Part shown: in pieces, positions 33,616 to 42,225 of the stretch
Layout of the letters: each line of letters opens with the position of its first letter
Position numbering within the stretch: position 1 is the first letter of the stretch
NCBI GenBank assembly: GCA_964575845.1
Contig: CAZNSX010000005.1
Location: 248,001 to 312,000, forward strand
Direction of reading: 5' to 3'
From: CAZNSX01 sp964575845
GTDB lineage: Bacteria; UBA8248; CAZNSX01
DNA: 64,000 nucleotides
The notes under the pieces: generated by a model
Databases searched by the model: none
Seen by the model: only the letters and a program-made list of their open reading frames with translations
Told to the model about the DNA's origin: nothing
Made by a program: the position numbers and the translations under genes

Positions 33616-34536
33616 ATGGATACTATAATAAATCAGGTTATCCACGGAATAATGTTAGGGGTTATGTACAGCCTCGTAGCTGTGGGGTTCACATTATTTT
33701 TTGGGGTCTTAAACTTAATCCAGTTCGCCCATGGCGAGATTTTTATGGTCGGGGCTTTCCTCGGATTGATCATAATAAGTTTCTTTAATTTAATCCTCGG
33801 GATAGAAAATCCTGTCTTTCTATTGATCATCGCCTTCATTGGATCCAGTCTGTTTACCGGTCTGTTCGGCATTCTCTTCGGTAGAATAACTATCAGGCCC
33901 ATAATGAAGGCTCCCCCCATAATTGCACTCTTGACCACTCTGGCGGCCGGCATTGCCATCCGCTATGTTGTGATGGCTTTTTACCCCGCAGGCTCAGAGC
34001 CCAAGAGATTTCCGGCTCTGCTTCCGGATTGGCAAACTGAAATCAGGGGAGTATTGCTTCGGTTCGACAGCCTCTTCATATTGGTGGCGGGAATTTTATT
34101 GATCATAGCAACATATCTATTTATAAACAAAACGAAGATGGGTATATCTATGAGGGCGGTTGCCCAGGACAGGGAAACTGCCGCCATGATGGGCGTCAAT
34201 ATAAATAAGGTTATTGATATAACTTTTGTGGTTAGTGGTGTTTTAGCCGCATGTGCCGGGATATTTAATGGACTGTATTATCGGGAAATAATTTTCGATA
34301 TGGGGGCGCTCTATGGGGTAGTGGGCTTCGCGGCCGCTGTTATAGGAGGTCTGGGAAGCATTTTTGGAGCCATAGTAGGCGGTTTTCTCTTTGCTCTCTT
34401 GGCTAGTTTTACTTCAGCCTTCATACCCGGCGGCTCGGCCTACAGATTTGTAGTTGCTTTTGCCTTCTTGATAATATTCCTAGTCATCATGCCTAAAGGA
34501 ATCTTAGCGGCCAGAAAGGAAAAAAGAGAAGCGTGA
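33616..34536 (+). CDS. livH: branched-chain amino acid-type ABC permease LivH
   Basis: A 306-residue inner-membrane permease with eight or so helices. LivH family features include VAVGFTLFFGVLNLIQFAHGEI near the N-terminus, the coupling region around MRAVAQDRETAAMMGVN (EAA-like, contacts the ATPases) and VIGGLGSIFGAIVGGFLF near the C-terminus. No strong ribosome site is seen before the ATG. It overlaps the start of livM. The permease and ATPase genes are visibly AT-richer than livK and most neighbours. Confidence 0.92.
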   Translation: MDTIINQVIHGIMLGVMYSLVAVGFTLFFGVLNLIQFAHGEIFMVGAFLGLIIISFFNLILGIENPVFLLIIAFIGSSLFTGLFGILFGRITIRPIMKAPPIIALLTTLAAGIAIRYVVMAFYPAGSEPKRFPALLPDWQTEIRGVLLRFDSLFILVAGILLIIATYLFINKTKMGISMRAVAQDRETAAMMGVNINKVIDITFVVSGVLAACAGIFNGLYYREIIFDMGALYGVVGFAAAVIGGLGSIFGAIVGGFLFALLASFTSAFIPGGSAYRFVVAFAFLIIFLVIMPKGILAARKEKREA

Positions 34537-35735
34537 TGAAAGAGTTAAAACTATCCCTTAAAGACATTTCCCTGATACTTCTTTGCTTGATTGTCTCCTA
34601 TATAGCTTTTGTGGCTTTTCTTCAAATAACCAATTTATTTATTCTCTTAGTCATAGTCTTAGCTGTCCTCGCCGCCATTTACTTATTTAACAGGGTCGAG
34701 CAGATTAAATCTCCCATAATTCAAGCCTTTGAGCGCCAAAGGAAATTTGGTTTCGGAAGCATTATCGCCGTCATTCTTCTTCTCCCGTTTATTCTCCGTA
34801 GCTCCCCTTACTGGATATTTATTCTCACCCTGGCCATATTATGGATCATAGTGGTTTTGGGGATAAATATCCAATTCGGAACGGCCGGGATAATTAACCT
34901 GGGAGCGGCTGCCTTTTACGGTGTCGGCGCCTATACCGCTGGTATGCTCGCCACCAAATTGGGTTTCCCTCCACTGTTAAACCTCTTTCTGGGCGCGACG
35001 ATGGCCATGATAGTTGGCTCCATTTTATTCATTCCAGTCCTCAAAACCAGGAGTTACTACCTGGCTCTGGTGACAATTGCTTTCGTGATGGCTTTTCAGA
35101 CCCTGGTCAATAACGCGGAATGGCTGGGTGGCGCGCAAGGCATCGTGGGCATTCCCCTCATGTCAATAGGAGGCTACTCTTTTCTCCAAGAGATTAACAT
35201 ATTCGGTTTCAGGTTGCCTTCCCAAGCAAACTTCTACTATCTTGCTTTAATTTTCGGGTGTCTGGCGGTGCTGGCGGCTACCAGACTCTGGAATTCATGG
35301 GTCGGACTCACCTGGAACTCATTCAATGAAGACACCGGAGACGAGCTTTCTGCAAAATGTATGGGAGTAGCAGTCAAGAAATGGTCTATGATTGCTTTTA
35401 CCGTCGGAAATTTCTACATTGGTCTCGCCGGTGCCTTCTACGCCCACATGACCAGTTATATTGCCCCCCCTGATATCACCTTCTACCAGTCCCTGCTTTT
35501 TCTCAGTGCGGTAATTCTCGGGGGTGTGGACAGCATCCCGGGGGTTATCGTGGCCGCCGTTCTCTTGGTGATATTGCCGGAAAAACTCAGAGCCTTCCAG
35601 CAATATTGGGTTATATTATTTATGATAGTTTTGGTTCTCATGCTGATCTTGCGACGCAAAGGTCTAATTCCGGTCAAGATCAGAACCTATGGATTAAGAA
35701 TCTCGCGAGCCCTCAGCGAGCCATCAAAAGGATGA
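34536..35735 (+). CDS. livM: branched-chain amino acid-type ABC permease LivM
   Basis: A 399-residue permease. The N-terminal 100 residues are hydrophobic, then the LivM core: ILWIIVVLGINIQFGTAGII, LGAAAFYGVGAYTAGMLATKLG, and the conserved GGAQGIVGIPL and MGVAVKKWSMIAFTVGNFYIG. The start is the ATG in the TGATG overlap with the livH stop; the GTG at 34533 is possible. The segment GDELSAKCMGVAVKK corresponds to the ATPase-contacting loop. Complements LivH to form the membrane channel. Confidence 0.9.
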   Translation: MKELKLSLKDISLILLCLIVSYIAFVAFLQITNLFILLVIVLAVLAAIYLFNRVEQIKSPIIQAFERQRKFGFGSIIAVILLLPFILRSSPYWIFILTLAILWIIVVLGINIQFGTAGIINLGAAAFYGVGAYTAGMLATKLGFPPLLNLFLGATMAMIVGSILFIPVLKTRSYYLALVTIAFVMAFQTLVNNAEWLGGAQGIVGIPLMSIGGYSFLQEINIFGFRLPSQANFYYLALIFGCLAVLAATRLWNSWVGLTWNSFNEDTGDELSAKCMGVAVKKWSMIAFTVGNFYIGLAGAFYAHMTSYIAPPDITFYQSLLFLSAVILGGVDSIPGVIVAAVLLVILPEKLRAFQQYWVILFMIVLVLMLILRRKGLIPVKIRTYGLRISRALSEPSKG

Positions 35736-35796
35736 GCTAAACTGGAGAATCGAGATTCGAGAGCGATCTCTTAAGAGGGCAAATTGCGAGCTAGAG

Positions 35797-36582
35797 ATGA
35801 CAGCCAATAATAACAAAATGTTCCGCTGTGAGGGGCTGACCAAGAATTTCGGGGGATTGAGAGCAGTTGATCATGTCGATTTCGAAGCCTCCGAGGGTGA
35901 AATAATGGGTTTGATAGGGCCCAATGGAGCTGGCAAGACGACTTTATTTAACTTGATTACCGGAGTCTTTCAGCCTGATGAGGGTAGGTTCACTCTTAAG
36001 GATGAGAACCTCACTGGACTGATGCCCCACCAGATCAAAAAGAAGGGTCTCTCCAGGACCTTCCAGCAATCGAGGCTGGTTTTGGGATTAAGCGTTTATG
36101 ATAACTTATTTATCGGGATGCTCGAAAGTTTTCATTCCGGTTTTTTTACTTCCCTATTCCGCCGCTCTCAATTCAAAAAAGAACTAGCCGAGAGTATAGA
36201 AAAGGCTGATCAGCTCTTAAGCCAATTCAATGAGGAATTGATTGATAAAGGCTTCGTCCCGGTGAGCGATATATCTCAAATCGACCGAAGACGTTTGGAA
36301 ATATGCCGGGCCCTGGCGACGGAGCCAGCTCTGCTGTTACTCGACGAACCCTCAGCGGGAATGACCCCAGAAGAAAGCATCGAACTGATGAATGATATCC
36401 GGCGAGTTCAGGAGAATTATTACCCTCAGCTATCTATAATCTTGGTCGAGCATGATATGATGGTTATTGAGGGTATAACTGACAGAGTGATAGCGCTTAA
36501 TTATGGGAAAAAAATTGCCGAAGGCACGTTCGAAAAGGTTTCCCAAAATGAAGAGTTAAAGGAGGCCTATTTAGGAAAATGA
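35797..36582 (+). CDS. livG: branched-chain amino acid-type ABC ATPase LivG
   Basis: A 261-residue ATPase. Walker A is GLIGPNGAGKTTLFN, the Q-loop and a LivG-type insertion follow (SRTFQQSRLVLGLSVYDNL), and Walker B is LLLLDEPSAGMTPEE, with the H-loop in ILVEHDM. The usual signature LSGGQ is replaced by SDISQIDRRRLEICRAL, i.e. the canonical SxGGQ is not recognisable; it still aligns with the signature helix. That is unusual for LivG and may affect ATPase pairing with LivF. The stop overlaps the livF start by ATGA. Confidence 0.88.
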   Translation: MTANNNKMFRCEGLTKNFGGLRAVDHVDFEASEGEIMGLIGPNGAGKTTLFNLITGVFQPDEGRFTLKDENLTGLMPHQIKKKGLSRTFQQSRLVLGLSVYDNLFIGMLESFHSGFFTSLFRRSQFKKELAESIEKADQLLSQFNEELIDKGFVPVSDISQIDRRRLEICRALATEPALLLLDEPSAGMTPEESIELMNDIRRVQENYYPQLSIILVEHDMMVIEGITDRVIALNYGKKIAEGTFEKVSQNEELKEAYLGK

Positions 36583-37322
36583 GCCTATTGATATTAAGCA
36601 ACATCACTGCTGGCTATGGAAGAGCGGTCGTCTTGCATAGTGTGAACCTTAGCGTAGAGAAAGGTGAAATTTCGGCTCTTCTCGGTAGCAACGGGTCGGG
36701 GAAAACCTCTTTGATCAAAACTATTCTAGGGTTAATCAGACCTATGGAGGGGACCATAGAGTTCGATGGAAGGAGAATCCAGGGGATGGAGCCCCACCGG
36801 GTGAACGAGATAGGAATATCGATCGCTCCGGAAGGAAGAAAAATATTTCCTGAAATGACTGTGATCGAAAATCTGAGGATGGGCTGCTTTCACGAAAACC
36901 GGAGGGATGTCATTCAAGAAAGAATGGAAGAAGTTTTCCGGCTTTTCCCCAGGCTGAAAGAGAGGACCACTCAGTTGGGAGGAACATTAAGCGGAGGGGA
37001 GCAGGGGATGTTATCCCTGGGGCGGGCCCTGATGGGAATGCCCCGACTGATGATACTCGATGAGCCCTCTTTAGGACTACAGCCAAACCTGGTGGAAAAG
37101 ATGTTTGAAATGATCCAGATGATAAACAATTCATGGGGCACTACCATTCTTTTAGCAGAGCAAAACGCCAGAAAGACATTGGAAATAGCCCATTCTGGAT
37201 GTGTCCTTCAGAAGGGGAGTATAATAGCTCGAGGAAAAGCGGCTGAAATAGCTGAAAATGAAGTGGTGAAGAGAGCCTATTTGAAAGCCGATAGCTCATT
37301 GATTAGCCGAGGAAAGCAATGA
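36579..37322 (+). CDS. livF: branched-chain amino acid-type ABC ATPase LivF
   Basis: A 247-residue ATPase that pairs with LivG. Walker A is LLGSNGSGKTSLIK, signature LSGGEQGMLSLGRAL, Walker B LMILDEPSLGLQPN, H-loop LLAEQNAR as typical for LivF. Translation is coupled to livG by the 4-base ATGA overlap. The last gene of the liv operon; no clear terminator was found in the 500 bases downstream. Confidence 0.92.
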   Translation: MSLLILSNITAGYGRAVVLHSVNLSVEKGEISALLGSNGSGKTSLIKTILGLIRPMEGTIEFDGRRIQGMEPHRVNEIGISIAPEGRKIFPEMTVIENLRMGCFHENRRDVIQERMEEVFRLFPRLKERTTQLGGTLSGGEQGMLSLGRALMGMPRLMILDEPSLGLQPNLVEKMFEMIQMINNSWGTTILLAEQNARKTLEIAHSGCVLQKGSIIARGKAAEIAENEVVKRAYLKADSSLISRGKQ

Positions 37323-37836
37323 GGAGAAGCGGGTCCCTCCATCGGGTGGGTTTGAGACGAACCAGGCAACGCGGCTCCTGCAGACCTCCACTGAATCGAG
37401 AGGTTCCGGCCCGCCCCGCCGTGAAAACGCAAGTAGCAGACCGTCCCAGCTCGCTCAATTACACGGCTTGACTCCATATGGCAAGAAGAAAGGGTCTCAG
37501 GCAGAGGGCAAGGGAGCACCGGGTGAGACAACACCAAGAGGACCGGAGGGAGATCCTGAAGAAGGTTCCCAAGCTCCGGAAGGTCAAAGGGCCTCGAGGG
37601 CGCTGAGACCTGCGAAGAAGTCGGCTATGGGAGGCCTAAAGTAGCTTTCGGGAAAGGTTGCGTTTATCAGCAAGTCCCTTCCAGAATTTCTCCGGCGAAT
37701 ATTCCGGCTGGCTTTTTCCTGAATTTTTCTCCGGTAACTTCCTTGCAAATCAAGGATAATGAAGCCAAATTTTCTCTTGTTAAGCTTTCTTCCCTATGGT
37801 AGCATTACTCTGTCCTTCGCCCGTTAGATATTCCCC
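37323..37836. other. non-coding stretch after the liv operon
   Basis: About 510 bases. The only candidate gene is a 42-codon, very basic frame at 37478-37606 (MARRKGLRQRAREHRVRQ...), which lacks a ribosome site and is not called with confidence. AT-rich DNA at 37715-37790 likely contains the promoter of the GAF-GGDEF gene; no standard -35/-10 pair was found. Confidence 0.4.
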
Positions 37837-39306
37837 ATGCGACTGGAGCGGGAACTCGGAAGTCTCATTGCCCTCGTCACCAACGTAACCGAAGCATACA
37901 CTGCAGCCCTTTTCCTTGAGAACAAGGCCCGCTCGGGCTACCAGCTTATGACCTATCATAGTCTCAGCCGACACATAATCCCCAATGCCTTTATCCTTCC
38001 CGGCCAGGGACTTGTGGGCTGGGTTCTTCAGAACAGGCAGCCCTTGAGTGTGGACCAGTTTCGCTACGAGACATCATCCTTGGGCTTCTATTCCCAGGAG
38101 GAGGAGATAAAATCCTTCATGGCGGTGCCCGTCCTTTCGGGAAAGGTGGACGGCGCTCTGGCCATAGACAGCAAGAAGCGCTATGTATTCACCCCTAAGG
38201 TGCAAAAGATCCTTATGGGGTTCTCCGAGCAGTTCGCCAACCTCCTTGAAAGCGCCCTTGAGTTCTCCTCCACGCAAAGGGAGAGGGTTCCAGTAGGCGC
38301 CCTTCAAAGCTACCTCTCCAGCCTCTCGGCCGCCAAAGACCTCTCTTCGCTCTGCAACGCTATCTGCCTGATTCCTCGGGAACTGCTTTCTTTTGACGGC
38401 TGCTTTCTGGTGCTCAGGGACGAGGATGGAAAGCGCTTTCATCTGGTCCGGACAGGGGGTCTCGGGGAGCTCTTCCTCCAGGAGAGGGTTGTGACCGAGA
38501 AAGGGAGCCTCACGGGCTGGATAGTTTCTAACGGGAGGCCCCTGAGGCTGAATGATGCGAGGGGCGCCTCGCGCAAGACATTCCTCTTTCATCCAAACGA
38601 GCCCAGGATAAACTTCCGCTCCTTCCTGGGCGTGCCCTTAAGCTGGGATGGCACCGTCTTCGGGGCCCTCGGCTTCTGCACAGGGCGCCCTCGGTCTTTC
38701 GATGAGGCCGACCAGCAGATGGCAGAACTTCTTGCCCTTCAGGTCTCCCATGTCCTCTCCCGTGCTTTCATTGCCCGGAGGTGGGATAACCTGGCCATAG
38801 TGGATCCGGTCACCGGTACTTACAACTTCCGCTATTTCAAGCGTCAGCTGCGTCTGGCCGTGGAGCATACCCTGGAGAACGGCGGGAGCCTCTCCATTTT
38901 GGCCGTGGGTATAGACAATCTTCCCCAGCTCAATGAGATATACGGCTACAAAGTGGGCGATGAGCTCCTCCGCGAGATGGCTCGCCTTCTCAGCCGCTTT
39001 GCGGGCGAGCGCGATGTTGTGGTTCGCTACGGGGGAGACCGCTTCCTTTTGTCTCTGGGGGGTGTGGGCGATACCCATGCACCCTTTGTTGCACGGCGCA
39101 TCATGGAGACCCTAGAAGATACCGTTTTCCTTCCCCATCACCAGGAACTCTCGCTTTCTCTCAGCATCGGCATTGCCACCTTTCCCCATGACGGACGCAC
39201 AAAGCGCGAGCTCATAGACCGAGCCCTGGATGCCCTGGAGAGGGCCCGGGGGCGGGGAAGCAATCAAATCTGCGTCTTTGAGGAGATTGGAGCCCATGAT
39301 CGTTGA
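37837..39306 (+). CDS. GAF-GAF-GGDEF signalling protein with degenerate motif
   Basis: A 489-residue cytoplasmic protein. Two GAF domains (about residues 1-150 and 160-310) are visible by their similar cores (PNAFILPGQGLVGWVLQNRQ and RVVTEKGSLTGWIVSNGRPL) and end strands (IKSFMAVPVL and FRSFLGVPLS). A GGDEF domain follows (about 315-480; IVDPVTGTYNFRYFKRQL at its start). The catalytic motif reads GGDRF (residues 399-403) instead of GG(D/E)EF, and no RxxD inhibitory site precedes it, so the protein is probably a receptor or an inactive cyclase rather than a c-di-GMP synthase. Its last 11 bases overlap the mreB start, which couples the two genes. Confidence 0.85.
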   Translation: MRLERELGSLIALVTNVTEAYTAALFLENKARSGYQLMTYHSLSRHIIPNAFILPGQGLVGWVLQNRQPLSVDQFRYETSSLGFYSQEEEIKSFMAVPVLSGKVDGALAIDSKKRYVFTPKVQKILMGFSEQFANLLESALEFSSTQRERVPVGALQSYLSSLSAAKDLSSLCNAICLIPRELLSFDGCFLVLRDEDGKRFHLVRTGGLGELFLQERVVTEKGSLTGWIVSNGRPLRLNDARGASRKTFLFHPNEPRINFRSFLGVPLSWDGTVFGALGFCTGRPRSFDEADQQMAELLALQVSHVLSRAFIARRWDNLAIVDPVTGTYNFRYFKRQLRLAVEHTLENGGSLSILAVGIDNLPQLNEIYGYKVGDELLREMARLLSRFAGERDVVVRYGGDRFLLSLGGVGDTHAPFVARRIMETLEDTVFLPHHQELSLSLSIGIATFPHDGRTKRELIDRALDALERARGRGSNQICVFEEIGAHDR

Positions 39307-40330
39307 TCGGATCTTTCGGATCTCAGAATTTTTCTCTAGGGGTCTGGCCATAGACCTGGGTACAGCCAATACCCTTATCTTTGTGAAGGGAAGGGGTATC
39401 GTATTGGATGAACCTTCTCTGGTGGCCCTCGGGAATGGTGCGGGTCAGGTTCTGGCCGTGGGTCGGGAAGCCAGGGCCATGTTCGGCAGAACGAACGAGA
39501 GGGTCCACACCATAAGGCCCATGAAGGATGGGGTCATAGCTGACTTCGACGTGACAAAGATAATGATCCGGCACTTCATAGGCCAGGTCTATAAGCGCCG
39601 GGGAATTATCGGGCCTGTCATGATGATCTGCGTCCCCTCCGGCATAACCCAGGTGGAGATGAAAGCGGTAATCGACTCCTCCATGCAGTCGGGGGCGAGG
39701 AAGGTACACCTTGTTGAGGAGCCAATGGCGGCTGCCATAGGCTCAAAGCTCCCCATCCACCAAAACACGGGCTCCATGGTGGTGGATATCGGGGGCGGCA
39801 CCACCGAGGTAGCAGTCATCAGCAAATATGCCACGGCCTACTGCGAGTCCATTCGGGTGGCGGGGGACGAGATGGACGAGGCCATCCAGCGTCACCTTAA
39901 GACTCGCTACGGTCTCTCGGTCGGCACCTTTGAGGCCGAGAGGGTAAAGATAGCCGTTGGCTCGGCCCATCCCCTCCCCAGAAGGCTAGAGACCGAGATT
40001 CGTGGACTAGACGTAGTGAAGGCGGTGCCGAGCGCGATGAAGGTGACGGATGAGATGATCCGAGAAGCCATGGACGGGCCAGTGAACGCAATCGTGGAAG
40101 CCATAAAGAAGGCCCTAGCCCGAAGCTCCCCCGAGCTAGCCGGCGACATCACACGAAGGGGCATTGTGCTGGCGGGCGGGGGCTCCCTCCTCAAGGGCCT
40201 AGGGACCAGGCTTCATGCCGAAACGGGCCTTCCCATCTACCGGGCCAAAGACCCCTTGACAGCCATAGTGAGGGGCACTGGAGAGGTTCTCGAAAATTTC
40301 GCGACCCTCAAAAGGGTATGCGTGACTTGA
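39296..40330 (+). CDS. mreB: rod shape-determining protein MreB
   Basis: A 344-residue bacterial actin that polymerises under the inner membrane and directs lateral wall synthesis. Nucleotide-binding motifs are present: AIDLGTANTLIFVKG (phosphate 1), DIGGGTTEVAVIS (phosphate 2) and VLAGGGSLLKGLG (adenosine). Start is the ATG at 39296, preceded by GGAG, and it overlaps the GGDEF gene by 11 bases. The MreC/MreD/PBP2 genes that usually follow are absent, and a terminator comes right after. So this is either a relocated mreB or a paralogue. Confidence 0.93.
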   Translation: MIVDRIFRISEFFSRGLAIDLGTANTLIFVKGRGIVLDEPSLVALGNGAGQVLAVGREARAMFGRTNERVHTIRPMKDGVIADFDVTKIMIRHFIGQVYKRRGIIGPVMMICVPSGITQVEMKAVIDSSMQSGARKVHLVEEPMAAAIGSKLPIHQNTGSMVVDIGGGTTEVAVISKYATAYCESIRVAGDEMDEAIQRHLKTRYGLSVGTFEAERVKIAVGSAHPLPRRLETEIRGLDVVKAVPSAMKVTDEMIREAMDGPVNAIVEAIKKALARSSPELAGDITRRGIVLAGGGSLLKGLGTRLHAETGLPIYRAKDPLTAIVRGTGEVLENFATLKRVCVT

Positions 40331-40336
40331 AAAAAA

Positions 40337-40369
40337 GCCCCGCCCCTTTGTGAGGGCAGGGCCTTTTTT
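40337..40369 (+). terminator. rho-independent terminator after mreB
   Basis: GCCCcGCCC (337-345 of the 40 kb block) pairs with GGGCaGGGC with one mismatch, a loop of about 8 bases, and a six-base T-run follows (40364-40369). An A-run precedes it, so it may also end the leftward cytochrome operon, whose last stop is at 40394. Confidence 0.75.
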
Positions 40370-40393
40370 CCCTTCCCGTTTCCTTTACTCTTC

Positions 40394-41074
40394 TCAGTGT
40401 TTTCCGGGCGAGAGGACTTTGCCATCCCTCGTGGAAAGGATGTAAGCCTCGAGGGCTTTCATCTTCGCGTCATCATCGGCGAGCTTCTTCCCCTCCAGAG
40501 GATTCTCGATGCACCAGTTGATCATATCCCGAAGCAGGGCCACCTTCTTGAGCTGAGTCTGGAACTTGGGATAAGTCTCGGGGTGGGTATTGGAGGCGTC
40601 GGGATGGCACATGTCGCAGGAGATGCCATTAGTGCCCAGAGCCGGGTCGTGGAAGAGCTTATAGCCCGCGTCTATGACCCGTTTGAGCCCCATCTCCCAG
40701 ATCTTTTTCTCCCTTTGAGAATGGGGCTTTCCGTGCGCAAGTAGAATCCGGCCCTTCCCGTTGTAAGTGCCCCCTGCATTCCCCACGTCAAGGTTCATGC
40801 TGGCCGAAACGACCTGAAGCCTATCCTCTCGGGTGACTCTTAAGGTTATCCTCTCCTCACAGTACCGGGAGAGGTCCATCAGGAGGGAAGCCACGCGTGC
40901 GGCCTTTTCCCGTGGCATTATCTCCCCCTTTGACATTCCTTCCACTATGACCATTTTCCGGCCGTCACAGGCTCTTACCACGAGAGGCTGCTCCCCCTCA
41001 GCCTTGAGGGAGAGGAGGGCAAACCCCGTGGAGATCAAAACCGCTATCAAGATAACAGCAACACTCTTTCTCAT
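40394..41074 (-). CDS. exported monoheme c-type cytochrome
   Basis: A 226-residue protein with a signal anchor (MRKSVAVILIAVLISTGFAL) and one c-type heme site, CDMCH in GTNGISCDMCHPDAS. A conserved tail SNTHPETYPKFQTQLKKV leads into a helical C-terminus of cytochrome type. The N-terminal 100 residues form an unrecognised domain (VVRACDGRKMVIVEGMSKGE). The start at 41074 follows GAGGAGATACGG; an upstream codon at 41113 overlaps the preceding gene. It is the last gene of the peroxidase-phosphoesterase-cytochrome operon, likely a periplasmic electron carrier for it. Confidence 0.8.
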   Translation of the reverse strand: MRKSVAVILIAVLISTGFALLSLKAEGEQPLVVRACDGRKMVIVEGMSKGEIMPREKAARVASLLMDLSRYCEERITLRVTREDRLQVVSASMNLDVGNAGGTYNGKGRILLAHGKPHSQREKKIWEMGLKRVIDAGYKLFHDPALGTNGISCDMCHPDASNTHPETYPKFQTQLKKVALLRDMINWCIENPLEGKKLADDDAKMKALEAYILSTRDGKVLSPGKH

Positions 41075-41091
41075 ATCCCGTATCTCCTCTC

Positions 41092-42165
41092 TTAATAAGA
41101 TGGAGCCGACCAAGACGCGGGATAAGCTGGGACCTCCCCCGAGGCGAGCCTCTCGTAGCTGACCTTCATGGGCTCCCTGTCCCAGAGCTTATAGAGCTTA
41201 TTGACCTGACCGCTCCCCAGCACTTCCACCGTCCCCCAGCCGCAGGCGTCAAACTGGTTGAAGGGGTCGGCCCGGTCCATCTGAAAGGTTAGCCGCGGTA
41301 GCCCAGAGGGTGGATAGGGCCAGGGCCAGGCCGTGGAGAGGACACCGTGAAAGGAGATGTTCTTTATCCGGTTCGTGAGCACCTGGTGAGTATGGCCATG
41401 GATCACGGTTACGGCTTCGAATGGAAAAAGAAGAGTCTGCACCTCTTCGGCGTCATCGGTCCAGAAGTTCCAGGAGCGGTAGTATTTATAGAGGGGGGAG
41501 TGGGAGAACACGATAATGGGAGTGTTCTCACTGATACGCGAGAGGTCATCTCTAAGCCACTCCCGCTGGTCCTTGCCGACAGTGAAACGGGTCTGCACAG
41601 GATTATCCAGCCCCGCCACCGTCTTCATCCGCTCCATGGGAGTCATCCCCTTCGCGGTCCAGAAATCCTCCTCTACTACGCTGTTCAGCACGACAAAATG
41701 AACCCCCTTATGGTCAAAGCTGTAGGTGTCCTTTCCGAAGAGCTCCCGCCACTTCTTGCCCATATCCAGATACCAGTCGTGCTCGCCCACCATCATGTAG
41801 ACCTTGGCCTTGAGGCCGTCCAGGAGCTTCTTGCCAAGCTGCAGTTCCTCCTCCCTCCCGAGCTGGGCGAGGTCTCCGCCGAAAAGCACAAAGTCGGGCT
41901 GGGGGCTGAGGGCGTTAACATCGGCCACCGCCTTCTCCATAGCCTTGATGAACCGGTGCCCGGGGCCGAATTCGGCATAGAGGTGGGCGTCAGAAATGTA
42001 GGCAAAGGTGAAAGGGGTGACCCCTTCTGCCCGAGCACTCGTGAGTCCCCACCGCAGGCAAAAAGGCCCTGTGGCCAGGGTTGAAAGCGCGGTAGCGGCG
42101 CCGACCTTGAGGAAACGCCTTCGGCTGAGCCCATCCTTTTCCTTATTGTTTACCATCCCTTCCAT
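41092..42165 (-). CDS. Tat-exported metallophosphoesterase
   Basis: A 357-residue calcineurin-like phosphoesterase. A Tat signal is visible (SRRRFLKVGAATALSTLATG with twin arginines). The dimetal site is complete: DAH in FAYISDAHLY, GGDLAQLG, GEHDWY (GNHD in most members; N is replaced by E), SHSPL and VIHGHTHQV. Such proteins hydrolyse phosphomonoesters or phosphodiesters in the periplasm. Between a diheme peroxidase and a cytochrome, it may release phosphate or act on cell-surface compounds; function in this operon is unclear. Confidence 0.85.
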   Translation of the reverse strand: MEGMVNNKEKDGLSRRRFLKVGAATALSTLATGPFCLRWGLTSARAEGVTPFTFAYISDAHLYAEFGPGHRFIKAMEKAVADVNALSPQPDFVLFGGDLAQLGREEELQLGKKLLDGLKAKVYMMVGEHDWYLDMGKKWRELFGKDTYSFDHKGVHFVVLNSVVEEDFWTAKGMTPMERMKTVAGLDNPVQTRFTVGKDQREWLRDDLSRISENTPIIVFSHSPLYKYYRSWNFWTDDAEEVQTLLFPFEAVTVIHGHTHQVLTNRIKNISFHGVLSTAWPWPYPPSGLPRLTFQMDRADPFNQFDACGWGTVEVLGSGQVNKLYKLWDREPMKVSYERLASGEVPAYPASWSAPSY

Positions 42166-42225
42166 AGAGCACCTCCTCTTGGAGAGTGACCCTCATCTCG
42201 GGCTCGGCGCCCGGACTTCTCCCCT

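Noticed and set aside
37478..37606. 42-residue arginine/lysine-rich frame
   Set aside because: No ribosome site, and the charge pattern can arise from purine-rich DNA.
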